From Proteromonas lacertae (lineage: Eukaryota; Sar; Bigyra; Opalinata; Proteromonadidae): 64,000 nucleotides of DNA. The notes beneath the pieces were generated by a model that was given only the letters and a program-made list of their open reading frames with translations, had not been told where the DNA came from and did no database searches. The stretch lies in NCBI GenBank assembly GCA_002245135.1, contig NGBS01000295.1, positions 186,001-250,000 of the forward strand, read 5' to 3'. This document shows positions 26,001 to 38,377 of this stretch, piece by piece. The position numbers and the translations under genes are program-made. How positions within the stretch are numbered: the stretch's first letter is position 1; every line of letters starts with the position of its first letter.

Positions 26001-27620
26001 TTCACTACTCTCAGCTTCGTTATTATCATTTTTCTTTTTTAATTCATTTTCATAGTTGCTTATAGCATAATCTTTGTCTTTATTCTGAATATTTAAATCT
26101 TTTATTTCTTCTTCCAATTGAATAATCTTTTTCTTGAATTCTTCAATTTCTTTATTGTTATTGTTATTACTATTATCATCAACTTTTACATCATCAAAAT
26201 CTTCCATTATTTCTTTCTTCTTTAACTTCTCAATCTCTTCACTTTTATCTTTCATTTCTACTTCTAATTTACTGATTCTTTTATTATTATCACTTATTAT
26301 TTCATCTTTATCTTTTAATTGATTTAAATATTCATTTACTTCATCTTCATATTTTTTCATTTTGTTTTTCATCTCATTTAATTCATTATTCTTTTCTTTT
26401 AAATCATTTTCTAATACATTTATCTTATTCATATCCAAATTCAATGACTTTAACTTCTCTTTTTGCTCTTTCTGTTGATCTTCTAATTTCACTTTCATTT
26501 CATCATATTCATCTTTTATATCCTGGATTTCTCTTTCTAATCTTCTTTTTGTGTTTTCAATATCATTTTCATTCTTTTCTTCTAAATCATTTATATCTTT
26601 CTTATGTTTTCGATTCATTTCTGCTATTTCATCATCAAATCTGGCTTGAAGATCTTCTCTTCGCTCTTTTTGTTTCTTTTTTAATTCATCTTCTAAATCT
26701 GCTAGTGTTTGCTATTTATATTAATAATTAATATTATATTTATACTTTATGTTTTCGTCGCAATTCAAATATTTCATCATCAAATTCATCTTTTAAATTA
26801 TTCAATTCTTTCGTATGATTTCTTCTCAATTCAGATTCATTTTCTTTTGTTTCATTATTATTATTATTAAAAGTAGATGAATCTTGTAATGACATTTTCA
26901 AATTTTGAGAATATTGACTATTAGACGATAATATATTGTTATTATTAGGAAATAAACCAGATGGTTTCTTTGATAATAATGAACCAGCTGATATTGAAGG
27001 AGGTGGAAGTTCTTTTGGAGTTGATGAAGATGAAGGAGTTAAAGTCTTTAATATATCTTGTTTCTATGTATATAATATTATTATATATTATATATTATAT
27101 ATACTTTTTCTAATTTTAATCCTCCTACTGGTTTTAAAGCACCTAAACTACTTCCTTTGTTTGATTGAGTTTGTTTTGTTACGATTTGGTTTATATCTTC
27201 TCGTTCTTTCTTCTTTTTATCATTTGTCTGATTTTCACCCTATTAGCATTATATATATATTTACACACTTTCATACTTCTCTCAATTTCTTCTTTTTAGC
27301 TTCATCAAATAATTTTCGATAATAATCATCACAGGGATGTTCCCAAGTACTCTCACCGGTTCGAAAATTGAAATAATATATATCATTAGAATCTGTTGTA
27401 TGACAAGGCTTCCAATCAGCAGGTAAAGGAGCCTATTACATTTACACCTAATATTTATACTTTTAAACCCTCTTTCGCTAATATACAGTAAATCTTTATC
27501 AGCTACAGGATCCATTCCCAACCATTTGGCATAATCGATTATTTCAGCTTCGGAAGGCTCATAATCTGGATCTACTTCTTCTTCTAATACTACACTGTCA
27601 GCTGGCATAGAAGCAGACAT
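22861..27620 (-). CDS. CEP164: CEP164-like WW-domain coiled-coil protein of the basal body
   Basis: CEP164 is the distal-appendage protein that docks the mother centriole and recruits TTBK2 to start ciliogenesis. Start at 27620: [20 protein letters not shown], then the helical module before the WW domain, and after a short intron [20 protein letters not shown] with [19 protein letters not shown], closely matching human CEP164 (APLPGEWKPC...YYFNF..G.S.WDHPCD). The rest (23780-26900) is about 1,000 residues of heptad-rich coiled coil cut by a dozen introns of about 30-45 nt. The C-terminal part has poly-Asn and Pro/Gln-rich tracts (23020-23260), and the end is [19 protein letters not shown]. 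Length (about 1,450 residues) is like the human protein. A shorter paralogue lies at 41396-43159. Confidence 0.9.
23023..23052. repeat. (ATT)n trinucleotide run coding poly-Asn
   Basis: About ten copies of ATT on the + strand read as poly-Asn in the CEP164-like protein on the minus strand. Similar short runs are near 15719-15745 and 23235-23250. They are simple-sequence tracts typical of AT-rich protist genes. Confidence 0.8.
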
Positions 27621-27726
27621 TTCACTTTATTTATTGAGGAAGATTTTTAAAAAAATAAACTGTGAAAGTTTGATATTTCAAATATGTTTTGATAAACCAA
27701 TTTCATTTCATAACGAATAAATTTCA

Positions 27727-29877
27727 ATGAAATTAATAAATTCAGATATTGGCTTAAGAGGGTATATTGAAATTAATTGAATAATATATTTGAATAGCTT
27801 GGGGAGAGATTTAGTGAATGAAGGATATGGTGATATGAAAGTGATAATAAAAGGAGAAGAAGTGTTGTGTGTAAAATCGTTGTTATTACATGGTAATAAA
27901 ACGTTCAAGAAATTGATAGAAGATGATCAATTCAATGGTGTGTTAGAGTTATATGATTGTTGTGATGTTGAGTTATATTATGAGATAGAGAAGTATTACA
28001 GTGGTGGAACAATGGAATTAAGAGATGATAATGTATGTAAAATGTTATCATTTTGTTTATATTATAATGATATGTTTTTATTACAAAAATGTAAGAAATA
28101 TATTAAAAATCATTTAAATGACTTAATGATGATGGAAATATTTAATACTCTGCATGAAATAAATAGTAAAAGTATAAGTGATATAAAGGATATGTGTGAA
28201 GATTATATCAAAAGAAATGGTTATAAATATTTAAGAAATGAAGAATTATTATTCAAACTAACAATCGAAGATTTAGAATTTATATTAAGTTGTAATAATT
28301 TGATAATTGAGAATGAAACTTGGTTGTTGAATCAATTATTGAAATGGAAAAATGAAATGATGAATATGAATATGAATAAAAATGAAGATGAAGTGAATGA
28401 ATTAAAAGAAGAGTTTAAACAATTATTAAAGAAATATATTCATTTAGAAAAGATAAAAATTGAAGAAATGTCAAATAAAACAATGTCAGAAATAAAAGAA
28501 CTGAATTTATATGATGAAATCAAAAGAGTTAATCATATATCAATAGATTTGAGAGAAATTTCGAATGATAAAATACAAGAAATGATATATAAATACTATC
28601 ATAGAAGAAGATAAAGCAACAATCGAAGTAGAAGATATGAAAATGTTAAACCAAAATAATTTAGAAGAAATAATTGCTATATTATTAAACAAAGAAGAAA
28701 TAAAAATGAATGAAATTGGTTTATTAATGATAATAGATAGTGGAATAGAATATGAAAGTATAGAATATAAATAATTATATATTTGAATAGTTGAAAAAGA
28801 CAAGAAAAGTCTATTTTTAAAGAGATTATTAAATGAAAAAGAGAATGAAAGAACAGTTAAATGTTTATGTTTGTTTGTTGATGAAAATAAGCATATTTCA
28901 ACAATTGAAGATCTTTGTGGAATTGACACTCTATTCAAAATATTGAATTTCCACTATCATTTAAGTGAAGAATCAATTCAGCATATAATTAATTATATCT
29001 ATGAAAGTGGTTTAAATGAAGAAGAAGATAATCGTATAACAGAAATAATCGCTGATAAAGAAATGATTGAAAGAATATTAGTAAAGAAAATTACGTCTTT
29101 TTCATATCCTCAATCAGAATATTCATTTATATTAGATGAAGAAATCTCAATAATTCCTTCATTTGATGGAATAAAATGTGAATTTTCAATAAATCCATTT
29201 TTACCTGAAGGAATAGCGATTGATAAAGACAGTGGAATAATTCATGGAAAAGTAAATAAAGAAATCGAAAAGAGAGAATATGAAATAACATGTAAGAATA
29301 TTCTAAATGAAAAGAAATTCAAAATATCATTAGAATCAATCAGTTTCACCGAATTAAACAAAAATGATGGAATATCAATCTCAAATAATGGAAAATTAAT
29401 AACAAAGACAAGTAGAAATCGTTTATGTTCATTGTTATTTGAATTTGAAAACTGGAAAAGTGGAATTATATCATATCAAATACAAATTCAAGTAAAAGAA
29501 ATAATAATTCCAATTCTAGTGACAATGATTATTCTTATGGATTTATCAACTAATAATGCATATTCTGGTGATAGATATTTATAATCAATCAACAACATGT
29601 AATTATTATGCATGGAATGGTAAAAGTCAAGATATTGACTTTATATCTGTCATATTGGAACAGTTGTTAATAAAAATCCAAATTTCAATAATCATAGGAG
29701 ATGGTTCAATTTATGAAGTGATTGTTGATATGAATAAAAGAGAATGTGTGGATAAGTCATAATAATTCATCTCCTGTTTTACTTGTTAAAGATTTACCTT
29801 CTCCATTATATCCTTATGTCTCAATATACCCACTTAATAATTCCATGGAATTATTATCAGTTTCTCATCAAAATTGA
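27727..29877 (+). pseudogene. BTB-BACK protein with Ig-like and SPRY-like C-terminus, copy 1, frame-broken
   Basis: Exon 1 (ATG at 27727, MKLINSDIGLRG) splices to GRDLVNEGYGDMKVIIKGEE, a BTB domain, followed by a BACK-like region to about 28590. After a one-base frame break near 28595-28612 the protein continues (DKATIEVEDMKML...), crosses a 33-nt intron (28770-28802), and reaches a putative Ig motif FSINPFLPEGIAIDKDSGII (29170-29240) and a SPRY-like end. Two more one-base shifts occur near 29570-29582 and at 29743-29750, after which the frame reads WISHNNSSPVLLVKDLPSPL to TGA at 29877. Such proteins are usually adaptors of cullin-3 ubiquitin ligases. Three shifts, all one extra base, suggest a pseudogene, unless they are sequencing errors. 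Confidence 0.6.
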
Positions 29878-30224
29878 ATAGTTAATTACTAAATTCTTAT
29901 AATTTGCTAAATTTGTGTTGTTTATTGATATTAATACTCAAATATAATAGTATATCATTAATTTTCTATAAAAAGAATTGATAAACAATATTAACAATGT
30001 CAATATAACAATATATCCACAATAACACCAACTATCACTAAAACTTACTACTCATCATTTATATCATCATATCATATTCAATATGCATTAATAAATTACA
30101 ATTGAGTATTATTATATTTATCATACCTTCTGCTATATGATTTAAATCACATTTTAATTTTTGGGTTATTCAAAATTTTGATAAAAATCTAATTTCGTTA
30201 TTTTTGTTATATATTTACATAAAG
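29878..30224. other. Intergenic between the two BTB copies
   Basis: AT-rich spacer with no open frame of note and no recognised RNA gene. Confidence 0.5.
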
Positions 30225-32380
30225 ATGATAATAAAAGTGAATAAAAGCATAAGAGAAAATGGGTATATATTATATTTATTTTTATGATAGATTATGTCGA
30301 AAATTGGTTGAAAGTGGTTTTGGTGATATAGAAGTGAAGATTGGAGATAGCCGAATAATGTCAATCAAGTCAATTTTAGTGAATGGAAATGAAACTGTAA
30401 AGAAACTGTTGTTAGATCGTGAGTTTGTTGGAGTTTTGGAGTTATATGAAGAAATCGAAGAAATTGGCTATTATGAGATGGAGAAATACTACAGTGGTGG
30501 TGAACTGATAATCTGTAAAGAGAGTGTATGTGAAGTGTTGATGTTTTGTTTATGTTATTGTGAAAAAGAGATAATAAATGATTGTTATGAATTTGTGAAG
30601 AATAATATAGATGATGAAGTATTAATGAAATTAATTCATATCTGTAATGTATTTGGTGGATGTTTGAGAGAGATAGAAGACTTGAAAAATATGGAAATAG
30701 AAAAGCGAGGATATAAATATTTATATAAGAATGAATATTTGTTGAGATTAGAAATGAATAATTTGATTGAGATATTAAATATGAAAGATGTGATAATAGT
30801 GAAGTGAGTTATGGTTATTAAATCGGTTATTCGAATGGTATAAATTCCAAAAGAATAAGAAAGAAAATAAAGAGATAGAAGATGATTTTAAGCAATTGAT
30901 AGAAGAAGATATTGATTGTGAAAAGATAAAAGAGAAAGAGATAGAAAAAGAGAATAAAGAAATGTTGAAAGAAATGAAAATAGAATTAAAGAAAAATGAA
31001 TGTAAAAATCATATAGAAATATATTTAATAAAAGATGAGAGAATTCAAAATGTAATAATCAACAATTACAATGAAGATAATGAAGAAGACTTTAATGAAG
31101 AAGAAGACTTTAATGAAGAAGAAAGAGAAATATTGGATATAATAAAAGAAGAAGAATTGAATGATGAAATAATGATGTATATTAGAAATGAATAACATAA
31201 AAATGACCGAAATAGTATTGATGATAATGAAATATAAAAATATGAAAAAGGAAAGTATAAATACTAAAAATATATTTAAATAGAATATATCTCAAATATC
31301 GAAAAGAGAAATTTATTGGAAAGATTATGTTTGGAATATGATGAGAATAAAAGAAATCGAACAATGAAATGTTTATATTTGTTTGTTGATGATAAGAAGA
31401 GTGTTTCAATAATAGAAGAAGTATGTGGAAAAGAAATTCTTTTCAGTATGTTAAATGAAGATAATTATTTAAACTCCAACTCTAAAGAATTATTAATCCA
31501 ATATATTCAAGAAATGAAATTGGGTTTAGAAGAAGAAGAAGAAATGATAAAAATAATCATAAATGATGAAATTCTACATGAAATAATAAAAGAAATATCA
31601 TCCTTTTCATATCCTCATTCAGAATATATATTTGGATTAAATGAAGAAATCTCAATAATTCCTTCGTTTAATGGCTCAATTTGTGAAGTTTTCAATAAAT
31701 CCATCTTTACCAGAAGGAATGATGATAGATAAAGAAAATGGAATAATTCATGGAAAGGCAGAAAAGGAAATTGAAAAGAGAGAATATGAAATAATATGTA
31801 AGAATATTGTAAATGAAAAGAAATACAAAATATTATTAGAATTTATTGATTTTAAATTCGCAGAATTAAACAAAAATGATGGAATATCAATCTCAAATAA
31901 TGGAAAATTAATAACAAATGCAAATAGTGATTTTAATCATTGTTATTTGAATCTGAAAATGGAAAGTGGATTATATCATATCAAATACAAATTCATTAAA
32001 AGAGGTAATGATAAATCCAATAATGATAGGATCATTTTAGGATTATCAACTAATAATACATATTATGGTAAACAGATTTTTAATCAATTAACAACATGTA
32101 ATTATGTTGCATTTACGGTGGTATAAGTGCAGATATTACTGCAGATTATGTCATATTGGAAGCAGTTGTTAATTACAGATCCAAATTTCATCAATCATGG
32201 AGATGGTTCAATTTATGAAGTGATTGTTGATATGAATAAAAGAGAATGTTGGATTAGTCATAATGATTCAGTCTCCTGTTTTACTTGTTAAAGATTTACC
32301 TTCTCCATTATATCCTTATGTCTGATATTGTCCGTTGAATACCATTCAATGGAATTATTATCAGTTTCATATAAAAATAA
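30225..32380 (+). pseudogene. BTB-BACK protein with Ig-like and SPRY-like C-terminus, copy 2, frame-broken
   Basis: This is a diverged tandem copy of the gene at 27727. ATG at 30225 (MIIKVNKSIRENG) splices over 28 nt to LCRKLVESGFGDIEVKIGDS, a BTB domain. The frame breaks near 30803-30808 (an extra T; the next frame reads ELWLLNRLFEWYKFQ, matching copy 1). It breaks again at 31682-31690, where an extra G precedes FSINPSLPEGMMIDKENGII, near 32100-32125 by what looks like a missing base, and again after 32265. The end is too decayed to fix, near 32380. The many breaks make a working protein unlikely as read. Domains and likely role are as for copy 1. Confidence 0.6.
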
Positions 32381-32513
32381 AACATAATTGTTGAATTTTA
32401 TATAATAATAACTTCTATATAGTGTTTATAAAAGAAAATAAAAGAAGAAAATAATTAATATCAGGCTTGATTACCTATTTGATTTCTCATTTCATTTTTG
32501 TTATTTCAATAAA

Positions 32514-33795
32514 ATGGGTATTCTAGAAAAGATAAAAGAAATTGGTATATATGAATATAATAATGTAATATATAGAAGATGAAATGGCTCGAACTCAAAA
32601 GAATAAAGCAACTGAGTTTCATTTTGGGGTAATGAAAGCTCGTTTAGCAAAACTAAGAACAGAAGTATATAAAAGTGATAAATCTAAAACTAATAGTTAC
32701 TATGTCCAAAGACATCAGGCGGTAAAAGTGGAGAAGGCTTTGATGTAGCAAAAAGTGGTGATGCTCGAGTTGCTTTGATTGGTTTTCCTAGTGTTGGTAA
32801 ATCCAGTTTATTGAGTGTATTAACGAAAACTGAATCTGAACAAGCTGCTTATGATTTTACTACTTTGACCTGTATACCAGGAAATATCGAATATAAAGGT
32901 TTAAAAATTCAATTATTAGATTTACCAGGTATAATCGAAGGTGCAGCTTATGGTAAAGGTCGAGGTCGTCAAGTAATATCAGTAGCTAAAAGTGCTGATT
33001 TAATCTTAATGGTATTAGATGCTTCAAAAGAAGAAGAAAAAAATCATCGTGCTTTATTAGAACATGAATTAGAATTAGTTGGATTACGGTTAAACCGTCA
33101 ACCTCCCAATATAACATTCAAAATAACTCATGGAGGTGGAGTGAATTTTTCCACAACAGTAAAATTAACGAAATTTGGTGAAGATCCAGCTAAAGAAGTA
33201 TATAATATATTACATGAATATCGAATTCATAATGCGAATGTGCTTATTCCGTGAAGACTGTAGTCCTGATGATTTTATTGATGTAGTAGAAGGAAATCGA
33301 AAATATGTAAAATGTTTATATGTTTATAATAAAATTGATAATATTGATATAGAAGATTTAGATGCCTTAGCTCATTTACCTTATTCAACAGTTTGTTCTG
33401 TTCATATGAATTTGAATTTAGATTATTTACTAGAAGAATTATGGAAATCGATGGGTTTAATAAGAGTATATACTAAACCTAGAGGAGAAGCACCTGATTT
33501 TACTGAACCAGTTGTATTATCGTATAGTCGAAATGGTATAACTGTGGAAGGTGCTTGTAAACAAATACATAAAGATTTAGTTGATAAATTCAACTATGCA
33601 TATGTTTGGGGAAGATCAACGAAGTATAACCCTCAACGTGTTGGTATTAATCATATTTTACAAGATGAAGATGTTATTGAGATAGTAACATTGACAGTTC
33701 AACAGGAAAGAAGATCGAAGAATTATAATAAGAAATGTCAAGAAGTATATGATGCGTATAAATTGAGAAAGAAGAAAGCTGCTTTAAAAACATAA
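32514..33795 (+). CDS. DRG2: DRG2-type developmentally regulated GTPase (Rbg2), with one frame break
   Basis: Exons join over introns 32545-32575 and 32665-32696 to give [20 protein letters not shown] then [20 protein letters not shown], the family's N-terminus. G motifs are [13 protein letters not shown] (G1), [19 protein letters not shown] (G3) and NKID (G4), with a C-terminal TGS domain ([14 protein letters not shown]). [11 protein letters not shown] and LNLDYLLE identify DRG2 rather than DRG1. DRG2 works on ribosomes with a DFRP partner. At 33246-33254 the frame reads ATT CCG TGA, but removal of one base gives the conserved REDCSPD, so the sequence has one extra base. All else is conserved. 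This could be a sequencing error, a recent null allele, or +1 frameshifting; I favour error. Confidence 0.88.
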
Positions 33796-33837
33796 TTGTA
33801 ATAATAAATTCAATTTTTTATACTTATATCTGTTGAT

Positions 33838-34968
33838 TTAAAAAGATTGAATTTGAATATATTTCTGCTTATTAGCTGATTGTGAAATAAGTGTTGATAA
33901 CAGCTTACATTTCTTCTTCAATCCTTCAGTCTCTTTCTCTAACTCATCTGCCTTAATCTTCAAATTTTCAATCAATTTCTGGTGTAAACTGTCATTAAAA
34001 CAAAATATAAGAATATTTATATGTTAAAAAATGATATATTCATTATTTTCTAATGTCAATCTCTGAATATTGATGTTTTCTTGAAATGATTTGCTTTTAT
34101 ACTCATTCAACTCATCAATAATCTTTTTATTGTTATCTTGATAATTAATTACCACTATATATAGAGTATATAATATATATAATATATATACGATTCTCTA
34201 ATGAAGATAATTTATTAATTAATTTGTTTGTTTCTTCTTTCACTTCATTATTCTTCTTGGATATGTCTATTATTGAATCTGAAAGTGTTGATATTTGATT
34301 TCTATTGACATTAATATCAAGAATTGTATTATCAATTGTCTATAGAATATGAAATGATATTTATTCAATATATATATATACTCTTTTTAACTGGTTGATT
34401 ATTTCTGTATAATTTATTGAATCATGAGATTTAACTGGTGTTTGGTCCATTTGTATTAATTTCGTATTTAATTCCACTATATATTGTATGAGTGTAAAAA
34501 ATAGATTCTTACATATTCTCTTGTTTGCTTCTTCCAGTTGTAATTCTAAGACTGATTTTTCTTCTAATAACGTTGCTAAATTATAAATTATGTATAAATA
34601 TTTAAGCTACTTTCTCGCTCTTGATATGTTTCTATGATAAATGGCCAATCATTCTCTTCCTCAGCTTCTTTTTCTCTGATACTCTCATCTGCCTCAAAAA
34701 GAGGTGTGCTATTAGTTAATCAATTAATCGTACATATTAGTCATATCTAGTGTTGATAATGCTGTAACACAACTTAGTTCATTTGTATTTTTTAAGGGAT
34801 CCATTTTTTCTGTCTCTTCCTGTAGAGCCTTCACTTTCTCAACCAACAACTGCAGAGTTCTAACAATAATCAAGTTGATTCGTCATACGATTGAAATTTA
34901 ATCCTTTTCAGAGTGTCTTCAACATTCTATTAAGTGCATTACAACCCTATAACACTTACAGTAGTCAT
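33838..34968 (-). CDS. Coiled-coil protein of unknown function
   Basis: Starting at 34968 (MTT, then NVEDTLKRIKFQS), short exons join to LQLLVEKVKALQEETEKMDP, a stretch ADESIREKEAEEENDWPFII, then long heptad-rich helices ending LLSTLISQSANKQKYIQIQSF. Around nine exons of 60-180 nt are split by introns of about 25-45 nt, which is why no long uninterrupted frame exists. I do not recognise a family. It is head to head with PKG, 137 bp between start codons. The coiled-coil nature fits a cytoskeletal or ciliary structural protein, but that is inference from the neighbourhood only. Confidence 0.6.
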
Positions 34969-35105
34969 TATTTAGTATCAAGCAATAGGCAAGCTTATTT
35001 ATTCGTTAATTGATTTTTAGTTCTATTTAAACTTATTTTTCTAGTGTTATTTATTGTACAATATATTAAGAACCAATCACTCTAAATTTTTAGTGAAATT
35101 TGACT

Positions 35106-37480
35106 ATGTACACAGAAACATCTGTTCTTCCAGATATAAATCAAAGACAGAGTGGATCTTATATGCATTCATCAAATATGAGTCATAGATATTCATATCA
35201 GAACATGAACAGAAGTTCCATTCAAATGCAATATTTGTCAAGTTCAGATGGAATGTCTAACAAAAATAATAGATCTTCACTAAACTTGTATAATAATAAT
35301 AATAAATTAATTATCTTATTTCTTTTAGTTCAAGTCAAACTACAAATCTCCCTTCCATATTTAAACTGCCAAAAGTAAGTAGTCAACCAGCTCCAACTCG
35401 TTTTATTCATAACAATCATCAAAAGAAATTACAACCAAAAGGATCAATGTCAGATTTCTTCACGTTAGGAAAACCAGCAGCATTTCCAGTATCTACGGAT
35501 CCTCGAAGAAAGCCGTTAATGGGTGAAAAAATATCTAGTAAAAGTGATAGTATAATCAAGAAAAAACAAGGTAAAAACTTAAAATCTGAAGAATTAACAA
35601 AAGAAATCCAAAAAGCTTTCAAATCCCACTTTCTATTCAATCAAATGCAAGATGAAGTAGCTAATGCAGTAATAAATGCAATGGAATTGGTTAATGTTCC
35701 AATCGGCACAGTTATTATTAAAGAAGGAGATAAAGGAGATAATTGTTATTATATACAAAGTGGTAAATTTGCATGTTTTGAGAAAGCAAAAGGTAACAAT
35801 ATGATAAATCAATTACATAATGGTGATATCTTTGGTGATTTAGCTTTAATCTATGATTCTCCAAGATCATGTACTGTTCAAGCAATATCCAAGTCAATAG
35901 TATGGAAAATTGACAGACTTACATTCAGGAAGATACTAGTGTATATATCAGAACAAGAAAGGTTGGAAATAAAGAGATTTATTAAGTCCATTTCCTTATT
36001 CGACTGTTTAACTGACGAACAATTGAATATGGTAGTGAATATAATCCAATCTAATATATATAAAGAAGGAACAACTTTATTAAATGAAACAACGTGGAAT
36101 AACAGAATTGTATATCTATTACATGGTGGAAAATGTAAATGTTTTACAACTACAGGTGAAATTGGAATGGATGATAAAAATATTGTATTAGAACGAACAA
36201 TAGAAGCTGGCACTCTAATAGGAGAAGAATATTTTGAGGATAAAATCCCCAATTATACAGTAGTAACAACTAGTAACAGTGTTGAAATCTATAGTTTTAG
36301 TTATATTGATTTCTTAAGATGTGTTGGTAATTTAAAGAAAGTTAAAGAAAGAAATAATCGTCTAAATGCATTGCGTTCTATTGGAATATTCCAATATTTG
36401 AATGATAATCAATTAGAGCAAATAGATGAAGCATTTGAAGAAGTTCATTTCAAATCAGGTGAATATATAATCAAAGAAGGAGAAGTTGGTGATAGATTTT
36501 ATATATTAAAGAAAGGAAGATGTAGAATAACAAAACTAGAAGAAAAAGATGAACAAGCCACCGAAAAGGATAAAGGATTCATAACTCCCGAAGATACAAG
36601 TTATTTTGGTGAATTAGCTTTGTTGAGAGATGATAAAAGATCAGCCAATGTAATTGCCTTGGAAGATGTAATTTGTGACTCTTTAGATAGAAAAGATTTT
36701 ATTAAATTGCTTGGTCCAATGAGAGATTTATTAAATCAACATACAGTAATGCAAACATTGAAGAAATATAAATTATTTGAAGGAGTAGCACAGAATGAAT
36801 TAGAAGAAATTGCACAATCATTTAGATGTAGAAGATATAATAAAAATGATCATATTATCACACAAGGTACTCCAGCAAGAGAATTCTTTATTATATTTGA
36901 AGGTAAAGTAGAGATTATTAAGAATAATCAATTAGATAAATATCGTGTTGGAGAATGTGGTCCAGGTGATTATTTAGGTGAAATTGGATTATTATCTGAT
37001 GAATTAAGAACTGCTTCAGCAATAGCATTGACTACAGTCGATGTATTTGTAATTAGTTGTAAAGACTTCAAAGAAAAATGTCCTCCATTGTTATTAGATA
37101 AATTGATTAAAAAGGCGAATGAAAGAAAAGCTTCTGATGATGAGTTAATTAGATTTTCTCAAAAGAATAAGTTTGAAGATATGCAATTCAGCGATTTAGA
37201 AGTTGTTGCTTTACTTGGTACAGGTGTATTGGGAAGAGTGTCATTAGTAAAATCGAAGAAAACTGGTGATATATATGCATTAAAAGCAATGTACAAAGCT
37301 GCAGTAGTAGAGACAAGACAACAAGAAGCTGTGATTTATGAAAAGAATTTATTAATTCAATTAGATCATCCATTTATATTGAAATTATATAAGACTTTTA
37401 AAGATAAAAATAGATTGTATATGTTGATGGAATATATACAAGGAGGAGAGTTGTATGGATTATTACAGAGATCTGCATAG

Positions 37481-37513
<33 letters not shown>

Positions 37514-38166
37514 ATAGTCATCGTTTAAGACCTTTAAAAGCAAGATTCTATTTAGCATCTGTAATCTCAGCATTAGAGTATATTCACTGTAAAAAGATAG
37601 TTCATCGTGATTTAAAACCAGAGAATATATTAATCGATTCACATGGTTATATTAAACTAATAGATTTTGGTTTTGCTAAAGAAGTTACTGATAAAACTTA
37701 TACATTGTGTGGAACACCTGAATATTTAGCTCCAGAAGTTATCTTAGGAACAGGTTACAATAACAGTTGTGATATATGGTCATTAGGTATTTTGTTATAC
37801 GAAATGTTAGTTGGATATGCTCCTTACAGATCAGAACAAGAAGATCGATTATTTAAAATGATCACTGAAAATAAACTAACATTCCCAGACAAATTCAATG
37901 ACGGTTCAGCTAAAGATTTATTACAGAAGATGTTAGTAGTTGAGCCAAATCGAAGACTTGGTTGTTTAAGAAGAGGAATGAGAGATATCAAAGATCATTC
38001 TTGGTTTAATGGATTTGATTGGATTGGTTTGGATAGAAAAAGGATTGAAGTTCCTTGGATTCCTTATATAAAGAATGAGTTAGATCATAGTAACTTTTCG
38101 TGTGATGAAGCTGATAATCCTACAGAGTATATAGATGATGGAACTGAGTGGGATAAAGAATTTTAG
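35106..38166 (+). CDS. cGMP-dependent-type protein kinase (four cyclic-nucleotide-binding domains and an AGC kinase)
   Basis: Three exons: 35106 to about 35288, about 35331-37479, and about 37518-38166. After a Ser/Asn-rich N-terminus come four CNB domains, with phosphate-binding cassettes FGDLALIYDSPRSCT, then a degenerate LIGEEYFEDKIPNYT, then FGELALLRDDKRSAN and LGEIGLLSDELRTAS. The kinase has [32 protein letters not shown] and TLCGTPEYLAPEVI, and ends EWDKEF, like the DIDF tail of PKGs. CNB2 lacks the Glu/Arg pair, so it probably does not bind nucleotide. Four CNB domains before the kinase is the layout of protist PKGs such as those of apicomplexans. Expected to act on flagellar or secretory control. 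No guanylate cyclase is in the window. Confidence 0.93.
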
Positions 38167-38377
38167 ACGATTTGAAATATTCTTTGTTTGTTTTGTCTGT
38201 ATTTATTATATATATTATCTATTTATTATCATTATCATTATATATATTTGTAAAATATTATTTTTTAATTCTGTTTTGGATTTGGTTTGAATGAGAAAAT
38301 TGAATGATTATATGTCATGTATTTTTTTATCAGAAAGCTTGAGAAAATTAACAACAACAATACTGAAAATCAATAAG

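Noticed and set aside
27727-33795. Euplotes-type +1 frameshifting at stop codons
   Set aside because: Tempting because most breaks are +1. But at 31685 the conserved motif is in the shifted frame before any stop, and in DRG2 the conserved Arg before the stop also needs an earlier shift. Simple one-base insertions fit better.
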